Positions 58,944-64,000 of a stretch of 64,000 bases of DNA are shown here, one piece after another. Within the stretch, counting starts at the first letter, position 1, and each line of letters starts with the position of its first letter. The stretch lies in the NCBI GenBank assembly GCA_045806965.1, contig JBJMIG010000097.1:10613-74612 (forward strand), read 5' to 3'. A model generated the notes under the pieces. It worked only from the letters and a program-made list of their open reading frames with translations, had not been told where the DNA came from and did not search any database. The position numbers and the translations under genes were made by a program. This DNA comes from DASYTH01 sp045806965. Its GTDB lineage: Bacteria > Actinomycetota > Actinomycetes > Mycobacteriales > Pseudonocardiaceae.

Positions 58944-59549
58944 ATGACCACAGCCCTCATCGTGATCGACGTCCAAGAGTCCTTCCGGCAGCAGCCGATC
59001 TGGCGGCTCACCTCCAACCCCGACATCGTGGCCAAGGTCGGCCGCCTCGCCGAACATGCCAGGGCGGCCGGCGACCTGGTGGTCTGGGTGCTGCACAACG
59101 AATCGGGCTCCGGCGACGTGTTCGACCCGGCGCTGGGCTTCGTCCGTCTGATGGCTGGGCTGGTGCCTGAGCAGGGCGAGCCCGTGCTCAACAAGACGGC
59201 ACACAATGCCTTCACCACAACGAATCTGGCCCAACTGCTGACCGAGCGCGGGATCCGCGACCTGGTGGTGTGTGGGATTCGCACCGAGCAGTGTTGCGAG
59301 ACCACCGCCCGGGTGGCCTTCGACCTCGGTTACACCGTCACGTTCGTCACCGATGCCACCGCGACCACACCGATCCGGCATCGGGACGCGCCCGCCGACC
59401 TCACCCCGGACGAGCTGATGGCCGACCCGCGCACCCTCGGGGTAGCCGACATCATCTCCCGCACCGAGTACGCGCTGGCCGGTCGGTTCGCCACGGTCAC
59501 CACCGTCGACGAGCTGACCGGGGCCGGGGAACTGGCTCAGGTAGGCTGA
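58944..59549 (+). CDS. Isochorismatase-family cysteine hydrolase
   Basis: 201 aa. Catalytic triad: Asp9 (LIVIDVQESF), Lys84 (LNKTAHNAF) and Cys117 or 118 (GIRTEQCCETTAR). Nicotinamidase/isochorismatase fold; hydrolyses an amide or vinyl ether of unknown identity. ATG 58944 matches the family N-terminus. The GlxA-type regulator gene starts 8 bp after its stop, so the regulator probably controls this enzyme. Confidence 0.88.
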   Translation: MTTALIVIDVQESFRQQPIWRLTSNPDIVAKVGRLAEHARAAGDLVVWVLHNESGSGDVFDPALGFVRLMAGLVPEQGEPVLNKTAHNAFTTTNLAQLLTERGIRDLVVCGIRTEQCCETTARVAFDLGYTVTFVTDATATTPIRHRDAPADLTPDELMADPRTLGVADIISRTEYALAGRFATVTTVDELTGAGELAQVG

Positions 59550-59556
59550 CCGGATC

Positions 59557-60459
59557 ATGCCCCTCGTCGTCCTGGTGCTGGTGCCCGGCGTACACCTGCT
59601 CGATCTCGCCGGCCCGGCCCAGGCGTTCTCCACCGCTGCCGACCGGGGCCACGACTATCGCCTCGACTACGTCGCCGAACAGCCGGAAGTGCTGACCGCG
59701 CAAGGACTGCCGGTGCGCGCATCGACGCGGTGGCCGGACCTGACGCCGGCCGACCTGGTGCTGGTGCCCGGTTGGCGAACCCGGAGGATGGACGACCGGG
59801 ACCGGATCGCACCGGGCACCCTGCGCCGCCTCGCCGAGCACCACGCCGCCGGCGGGACCGTGGCCAGCGTGTGCGCCGGGGCGGACGCGCTCGGCCGGGC
59901 CGGGCTGCTCGACGGCCGGCGCTGCACCACGCACCACGACCTCCAGGAGCAGCTCGCCCGGCGTTATCCGACCGCCAGGGTGCTGCGCGACGTGCTGTAC
60001 GTGGTGGACGACCGGGTGGTCACCTCGGCCGGCATCGCCAGCGGGATCGACCTGGCGCTGCACCTGATCGCGGTCCGGCACGGCCCAGGCGCCGCCGGCC
60101 GGGTGGCCCGGGACATGGTCGTCTACGCCCGGCGCAACGGCGACGAGCCGCAGACCAGCGCGTTGCTGCGGCACCGTTCGCACCTCAACGACGCGGTGCA
60201 CCGTATCCAGGACGTGATCGAGGCCCGGTTCACCGACCGGCTCACGCTGGCCGAGCTGGCTGTCGCGTCCGGCTGTAGTGAGCGCACGGTGACCCGGCTG
60301 TTCAACCGGGCCACCGGGCTGACCCCGCTGCGCTACCAGCAGGTGCTGCGGGTCGAGCGGGCCGAGCACCTGATCGGCCACGGAGCGACGGTGGAGAGCG
60401 CGGCCAGGGAGGTCGGGTTCGAGGATGCCAGGATGCTGCGCCGGCTCAGGTCGCGCTGA
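59557..60459 (+). CDS. GlxA-family regulator (DJ-1/PfpI domain plus AraC HTH)
   Basis: 300 aa. N-terminal DJ-1/PfpI-like domain: LVPGVHLLDLAGPAQAF, DLVLVPGW, GGTVASVCAGADALGRAGLL (the elbow Cys is in VCAGA). The C-terminal AraC-type double HTH (LTLAELAVASGCSERTVTRL, GLTPLRYQQVLRVERAEHLI) ends shortly after the second helix. It probably regulates the preceding hydrolase gene in response to an unknown small molecule. Confidence 0.9.
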   Translation: MPLVVLVLVPGVHLLDLAGPAQAFSTAADRGHDYRLDYVAEQPEVLTAQGLPVRASTRWPDLTPADLVLVPGWRTRRMDDRDRIAPGTLRRLAEHHAAGGTVASVCAGADALGRAGLLDGRRCTTHHDLQEQLARRYPTARVLRDVLYVVDDRVVTSAGIASGIDLALHLIAVRHGPGAAGRVARDMVVYARRNGDEPQTSALLRHRSHLNDAVHRIQDVIEARFTDRLTLAELAVASGCSERTVTRLFNRATGLTPLRYQQVLRVERAEHLIGHGATVESAAREVGFEDARMLRRLRSR

Positions 60460-60493
60460 ACCCGATGGCCCGACTCCGCGAGGCGTCACTCAG

Positions 60494-60535
60494 TTGCCCG
60501 AGCGCGAGACTCGCTTGCCTGAGCGCGAGACTCGC
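60494..60535. repeat. Tandem pair of a 21-bp intergenic repeat
   Basis: Units 60494-60514 and 60515-60535 (TTGCC, C or T, GAGCGCGAGACTCGC) are identical at 20 of 21 positions and abut exactly. Each contains the dyad GCGAG-A-CTCGC. They lie between the convergent GlxA-type and sortase genes, so they may help terminate transcription. Confidence 0.85.
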
Positions 60536-60552
60536 GAGTGGAAGATCCCGGG

Positions 60553-61161
60553 TCAGGTGAGCAGTTGGTCGGCGTAGACGATGATGTTGTCCAGGTAGCT
60601 GCCGGCTTTGCGGTCGAACGCGCCGCCGCAGGTGATCAGCCGCAGCACCGGCGTGCTGGCGCCGTTCCAGATTCGGCTCGTCGGCAGGGCGGTCTTGGCC
60701 GTCTGTTCCTTGCCGGTCACCGCGAAGGTGCGCTGCCGGTCGGCGTAGCGCACGGTCACCTGGTCACCGCGCTTGAGTTCGCGTAGCCGGAAGAACACGT
60801 CCGGGCCGTTGACCTTGGAGTCCACATGCGCCAACAGCACGGCCGGACCGGGCGTGCCGGGCTTGGGGCCCTTGTCGTACCAGCCGGCGATGCCGAACTC
60901 CGGAGTCTGCATGGCGCCGTCCGGCTTGAGTCCGACCGCGACCAGCGGCGCGTCCACTCCGATGGCCGGGATGCTCAGCCGGAGCGGCGCGCCGGGCTCC
61001 TCGGGCCCGGACGGCAGGGTGGTCATGGCCGGCGGGCTGGTGGTGGCCCGGCTGGCCGAGCCGGCGGTGCCGCTTCGGTCCAACTGGATGGCGACCGCGA
61101 TGGCCACGGCGGCCGCGACGACCGCGGCCACCGCCACCAGGACGAGGCGTCCGGTCCTCAT
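60553..61161 (-). CDS. Class F-type sortase
   Basis: 202 aa. N-terminal membrane anchor (LVLVAVAAVVAAAVAIAVAI), a short linker, then the sortase barrel: IPAIGVDAPLVAVGL, catalytic His112 (LLAHVDS), Cys178 (RLITCGG) and Arg184 (CGGAFDRKAGSYLDNIIVYA). It is a transpeptidase facing outward that attaches or processes surface proteins. The ATG overlaps the stop of the Cys-rich surface protein (ATGA 61158-61161), which is the obvious candidate partner. Confidence 0.93.
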   Translation of the reverse strand: MRTGRLVLVAVAAVVAAAVAIAVAIQLDRSGTAGSASRATTSPPAMTTLPSGPEEPGAPLRLSIPAIGVDAPLVAVGLKPDGAMQTPEFGIAGWYDKGPKPGTPGPAVLLAHVDSKVNGPDVFFRLRELKRGDQVTVRYADRQRTFAVTGKEQTAKTALPTSRIWNGASTPVLRLITCGGAFDRKAGSYLDNIIVYADQLLT

Positions 61162-61730
61162 CGCCGGGCCTCGGAGCGGACCAGCCAGAAGCCGCCCGCT
61201 CCGCCGGCCAGCACCAGCAGGACGAGGCCGGGGAGCACCCAGTACACCCAGTCCGGAGCGTCCGCCGAAGCCGCAGCAGTAGCCGGGCCGCCGCCGGTGT
61301 CGATCCGGTTCGGCGTGGGGATGGCGCTCGGCGGGTTGTTCGGCGTGGCCTGGGGGGTTGGTCGGCCCGGGGTGGTGGTCGGCGTCCTCGGCTCCGAGGT
61401 CGGTGTCTTCGGCGCCGAGGTCGGCGGCTGGCAGTCGGCCAGGCAGGGCTCCAGCGTGGGCGGCTGGCAGGTGTGACCCGGAATGGTGAAGCACGGCTGG
61501 AGCGGCGGCAGGCACTTCACAGTGCCCAGGCAGGGCTTCGGCGGTTTGGGCGGCAGCGTCACCACCGTGGGCAGCGTCGGCGCCGTCGCGACAGTGATCT
61601 CGGCCGGTCCGACCGGTGCGGCGGGGCTTGCCCAACCCCGTTGCGCGCCAAGGAAAAGCGCGGCGAACAGGATCATGCCGGCGACGGTGATCAACCGAAC
61701 GGTCCAGCTGTAGTCTCGGGAGCGGTCCAC
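61158..61730 (-). CDS. Cys-rich, Pro/Thr-rich membrane-anchored surface protein
   Basis: 190 aa. N-terminal hydrophobic signal (LITVAGMILFAALFLGA, cleavage near GWASP). An extracellular region follows with six cysteines (67, 73, 80, 88, 96, 100) in a Pro-rich frame, and then a Thr/Pro stalk (105-140). RIDTGGGPA precedes a C-terminal helix VYWVLPGLVLLVLAGGAGGFWL and basic tail RSEARR. The tail has the layout of a sortase substrate, but no LPxTG is present; the TGGG stretch may be a non-canonical signal. The GTG start follows GAGGAGG. The sortase gene overlaps its stop. A 14-bp motif shared with the sigma-factor promoter lies 56 nt upstream. Confidence 0.8.
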   Translation of the reverse strand: MDRSRDYSWTVRLITVAGMILFAALFLGAQRGWASPAAPVGPAEITVATAPTLPTVVTLPPKPPKPCLGTVKCLPPLQPCFTIPGHTCQPPTLEPCLADCQPPTSAPKTPTSEPRTPTTTPGRPTPQATPNNPPSAIPTPNRIDTGGGPATAAASADAPDWVYWVLPGLVLLVLAGGAGGFWLVRSEARR

Positions 61731-61785
61731 GGGTCCTCCTCGGTGACGGTGGTGTCGCCGGGTAGGAGCCGCGAGCGCGGCAGGG

Positions 61786-61799
61786 CTTACAACTTTTTC
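61786..61799 (-). promoter_or_regulatory. Shared 14-bp promoter motif, copy 2 (surface protein/sortase operon)
   Basis: On the minus strand GAAAAAGTTGTAAG, ending 56 nt before the GTG of the Cys-rich gene. It overlaps the end of the sigma-factor coding sequence. It differs at one base from the copy at 63257-63270, which ends exactly the same distance before its own gene. Confidence 0.65.
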
Positions 61800-63201
61800 A
61801 GCCGATGACGCACGGTTGGACGTTGAACGTGCCCGGGGCGCCGGTGGCCTTGTTGCCGGCGGCGTCGGCGGCGGTGAGCTGCCACGTGATCGTGTCCGCC
61901 TTGGCGAACGGCCCAACCCGCCCGGACCACACCCCGCCCGGCTGCGGCGACAGCCCGGTCGAACCGGACCCGTTGCTCTTCGACGACCACTGCACGGTCA
62001 CCGAGGTGACGCCGACGTTGTCGCTCGCCGTGGCCTGGATGGTGTTGCTGGTGCCGGTGCAGATCCGCGGGGTCGCCGACTGTTTGGTGATCTGCGGGGG
62101 AGTGGTGTCGCCCGGCGGAGGTGGCGGTGGAGCGGGCGGTGTCGTGGTGGTGGTCGTGGTGCGGGTGGTGGTTCGCGTGGTTGACCTGGTCGTGGTGGTC
62201 GGCCGCGTCGTGCTGGTGGTGGGTGCGACGGTGGTCGTTGGCGCGGCTGGCGTGGTGCTGGTGGTGGCCGTACCGGTCGCGGTGGTGGTCAGCAGATCCT
62301 CGACGGCGAGCGGGATGCCGGGCACGTCGCCCCCTCGGCCCCAGACGGTGGCGGCGCCGAGGGCGAGCAGCAGGGTGGCCGCGGCGGCGGCCATGGGGAG
62401 CCGGTTCGCTCCCGCCGGCAGCTTGCGCATGTTGGCGACCAGCTCGACGTCCTCGACCACCCGCTCCCGCAGATAGAGCGGCGCGGCGAGCATCGGTACG
62501 GCGGCCAGCAGTGCCAGCGGGCTGACCATGGTGCGGCGGCGGTCGCCGCACACCGCGCAATCGTCCACATGCCGGGCCACCCGCTTGCGCATCACGGGGG
62601 AGAACCGGCCGTCCCAACCGGACAGCAGGCCGTCCAGCTCGGGGCAGTCGTCGCGGCCGAGCCGGGTGATCAGCAGCGCGCCGAGCGAGCGCTCAACCTG
62701 GTCGCGGAGCCGGGTCAGCAGGACGTAGGCATGGCTGGTGCTCACCCCCATGGCCTCGCCGAGCTCCGCGCCCTCCAAGCCCTGCCGCAGGTGCAGGTCG
62801 AGCAGCGCGCGGTCCCGTTCGGACAGTCCGGCCGCCGCGCTCCACACCAGGGCGCGCAGGTCGGCAAGTTCCGCCGCGCGGTGCGGGCCGGTGCCCGGAT
62901 CGGCCATGTCGTCCACCTCGGTGTCCAGCACGACCCGCTTGCGCGCCCTGGTCCGGCGCAACGCCACGCTGCGCGCGACGGCGTAGAGCCAGGGCCGGAG
63001 CCGCTCCGGGTCGTTCAGTTGGCCGAGCCGCCGGGCGACGAGCACGAACGTGTCCTGCACGGCGTCCTCCGCGTCGAGCCGGTCCCGCAGCACCGACGCG
63101 CAGAAGTCGTACAACCGGTCCGCGTACCGGTCGTACATCGCCGCGAACGCCTCTCGGTCGCCGGCCAGCACACCGGCAACCAACTCGGCATCCGTACTCA
63201 T
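61798..63201 (-). CDS. Membrane-tethered ECF sigma factor with anti-sigma-like zinc motif and extracellular Ig-like domain
   Basis: 467 aa. Sigma region 2 at about 10-85 (AAMYDRYADRLYDFCASVL, DAEDAVQDTFVLVARRL) and region 4 at about 113-172 (LSERDRALLDLHLRQGLEGA, ELGEAMGVSTSHAYVLLTRL). Next comes His211-x3-Cys215-x2-Cys218, the HxxxCxxC motif of zinc-binding anti-sigma factors. A hydrophobic stretch at 225-243 and a membrane helix at about 269-288 follow, then a Thr-rich stalk (305-355) and a beta-sandwich domain (365-467) with Cys381 and Cys464. One chain thus combines promoter recognition, inhibition and outside sensing. ATG 63201 follows GGAGAACGG. Two candidate self-regulated promoters lie upstream. 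Confidence 0.85.
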   Translation of the reverse strand: MSTDAELVAGVLAGDREAFAAMYDRYADRLYDFCASVLRDRLDAEDAVQDTFVLVARRLGQLNDPERLRPWLYAVARSVALRRTRARKRVVLDTEVDDMADPGTGPHRAAELADLRALVWSAAAGLSERDRALLDLHLRQGLEGAELGEAMGVSTSHAYVLLTRLRDQVERSLGALLITRLGRDDCPELDGLLSGWDGRFSPVMRKRVARHVDDCAVCGDRRRTMVSPLALLAAVPMLAAPLYLRERVVEDVELVANMRKLPAGANRLPMAAAAATLLLALGAATVWGRGGDVPGIPLAVEDLLTTTATGTATTSTTPAAPTTTVAPTTSTTRPTTTTRSTTRTTTRTTTTTTTPPAPPPPPPGDTTPPQITKQSATPRICTGTSNTIQATASDNVGVTSVTVQWSSKSNGSGSTGLSPQPGGVWSGRVGPFAKADTITWQLTAADAAGNKATGAPGTFNVQPCVIG

Positions 63202-63218
63202 CCGTTCTCCATTGCCCC

Positions 63219-63242
63219 ACGGCTCGCAACACCAAGAGTTCC
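63219..63242 (-). promoter_or_regulatory. ECF-type promoter candidate for the sigma gene
   Basis: On the minus strand GGAAC (63242-63238), 16-base spacer, CGT (63221-63219), the common ECF -35/-10 pattern, starting 18 nt upstream of the ATG. The leader would be short, so the shared 14-bp motif further upstream is a rival promoter. Confidence 0.4.
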
Positions 63243-63256
63243 GAGGTGGCCAGTAC

Positions 63257-63270
63257 CTTACGACTTTTTC
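63257..63270 (-). promoter_or_regulatory. Shared 14-bp promoter motif, copy 1 (sigma gene)
   Basis: On the minus strand GAAAAAGTCGTAAG, ending 56 nt before the sigma ATG. Identity to the copy at 61786-61799 is 13 of 14, and the spacing to the start codon is identical, which favours a common promoter element used by the encoded sigma factor. Confidence 0.65.
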
Positions 63271-63303
63271 GGCAGCTCGCGGTGGGTTCCGGCAAGCAAC
63301 CAA

Positions 63304-63318
63304 ATAGATCGGATCTAT
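63304..63318 (+). promoter_or_regulatory. 15-bp palindrome upstream of the alpha-galactosidase gene
   Basis: ATAGATC-G-GATCTAT, perfect 7-bp arms, in the 293-bp gap between the sigma gene and the divergent alpha-galactosidase. A repressor operator is plausible; the cognate regulator is not in the window. Confidence 0.4.
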
Positions 63319-63494
63319 GGCAGTCCTACTCGTCGAACTGGAAGGCCAACGATTCCCGTCACGGTGTCACCCATGTGCCGGACGTTGGGACATCGCCTGG
63401 CAAAGGTGCCCGCAGTGTCTTGACAGCCCGTGGCAGTTGGCTTACTACTCGGGGTAGACATCCCATCTTTTGCCGGGCCTCAGAGGAGTGTGCC

Positions 63495-64000
63495 GTGCCA
63501 AGACTTCCGCTGCGCAAGCTCGTCGCCGCCACCGCGGCGGTCTCGGCGGCCCTCGCCACCGCCGTTGTCGTGCAGGTCGTCGCGCCGCGGCCAGCCCTTG
63601 CGCTGGCCAACGGGCTGGCCCGCACGCCACCGATGGGCTTCAACAACTGGAACAGCACCAACTGCCGGGCCGAGTTCAACGAGGCGATGATCAAGGGGAT
63701 CGCGGACATCTTCGTCTCCCGCGGCCTGAAGGACGTCGGCTACCAGTACGTGAACATCGACGACTGCTGGGCCCTGCCGCAGCGCAACGCGCAGGGCGAC
63801 CTGGTGCCCGACCCGGCGCGGTTCCCGAACGGCATCAAGGCCCTCGCCGACTATGTGCACGCGAAGGGCCTGAAGTTCGGGATCTACACCAGCGCCGGCA
63901 CCAAGACCTGCAACACGGCCGGCTTCCCCGGCGGTTTGGGCCACGAGCAGCAGGACGCCAACCTGTTCGCCTCGTTCGGGGTGGACTACCTCAAGTACGA
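63495..64000 (+). CDS. Secreted alpha-galactosidase, GH27 family (partial, cut by window end)
   Basis: First 168 residues visible. A basic start (RLPLRKL) and hydrophobic core (AATAAVSAALATAVVVQVV) form a Sec signal peptide ending near ALALA. Then comes the GH27 N-terminus: RTPPMGFNNWNSTNCRAEFNE, YQYVNIDDCWALPQRN, DPARFPNGIKALADYVHAKG, LKFGIYTSAGTKTCN, FASFGVDYLKY. The window ends inside the codon for the next residue, which in GH27 is the catalytic Asp of YLKYD. The enzyme removes terminal alpha-galactose extracellularly. GTG 63495 follows AGAGGAG. The C-terminal part, possibly with a carbohydrate-binding domain, is outside the window. Confidence 0.92.
   Translation, partial: MPRLPLRKLVAATAAVSAALATAVVVQVVAPRPALALANGLARTPPMGFNNWNSTNCRAEFNEAMIKGIADIFVSRGLKDVGYQYVNIDDCWALPQRNAQGDLVPDPARFPNGIKALADYVHAKGLKFGIYTSAGTKTCNTAGFPGGLGHEQQDANLFASFGVDYLKY

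Overview
The window is very GC-rich, with strong third-position G/C bias, GTG/TTG starts, many ATGA-type overlaps, CUT1 sugar transporters without their own ATPase, a Ku repair protein, an XRE/DUF397 pair and ferredoxin-partnered P450s. This points to a filamentous actinomycete chromosome. I lean to Pseudonocardiales (Amycolatopsis-like) because of the style of the intergenic repeats, but that is inference. I see no rRNA, tRNA, CRISPR array, insertion sequence or phage gene. I annotate 59 protein genes, including one cut at each edge.

Layout. 1-6.6 kb: TPR membrane protein, FMN-dependent lactate monooxygenase-like enzyme, a short family-A DNA polymerase, an acyl-CoA synthetase and an F420-type small oxidoreductase. 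6.6-13.2 kb: a TetR / ATP-grasp / LLM-monooxygenase operon, divergent from a run made of an ACAD10/11-type acyl-CoA dehydrogenase, an aminoglycoside-phosphotransferase-like kinase, a phosphatase and a beta-propeller protein. 13.3-23.3 kb: a desaturase, then a LacI-controlled sugar locus (substrate-binding protein, two permeases and a secreted six-hairpin glycosidase, with a debranching enzyme divergent to it). 23.3-31.5 kb: a secreted PQQ sugar dehydrogenase with a cellulose-binding domain behind a perfect CebR-type operator; a secreted protein resembling beta-pore-forming toxins; a PadR / P450 / ferredoxin set; a secreted hydrolase; Ku. 31.7-40.1 kb: a threonine-repeat SGNH protein, the XRE/DUF397 pair, Tex, an amidohydrolase, a methyltransferase and a pentapeptide protein.

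40.3-50.2 kb is a complete oxidative uronate pathway: uronate dehydrogenase, glucarate dehydratase, 5-dehydro-4-deoxyglucarate dehydratase and alpha-ketoglutarate semialdehyde dehydrogenase. It includes its own ABC transporter, an IclR regulator and a terminal conserved protein of unknown function. 50.2-55.3 kb is an NgcEFG-type transporter (GlcNAc/chitobiose) with a ROK regulator, a perfect 25-bp ROK operator and two DasR-like sites. The window is therefore rich in polysaccharide use: cellulose, chitin, uronates, an unidentified oligosaccharide and, at the right edge, alpha-galactosides.

55.3-60.5 kb: DNA repair methyltransferase, two PEP-mutase/isocitrate-lyase-like enzymes, a strikingly small P450-like protein, an isochorismatase-like hydrolase and a GlxA-type regulator. 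60.5-63.3 kb holds what I regard as the most interesting system. An ECF sigma factor is fused to a zinc-binding anti-sigma-like motif, a membrane helix and an extracellular Ig-like domain. It is followed by a Cys-rich, membrane-anchored surface protein and a class F-type sortase. A nearly identical 14-bp motif lies exactly 56 nt upstream of both the sigma gene and the surface-protein gene, suggesting a self-activating cell-envelope signalling module.
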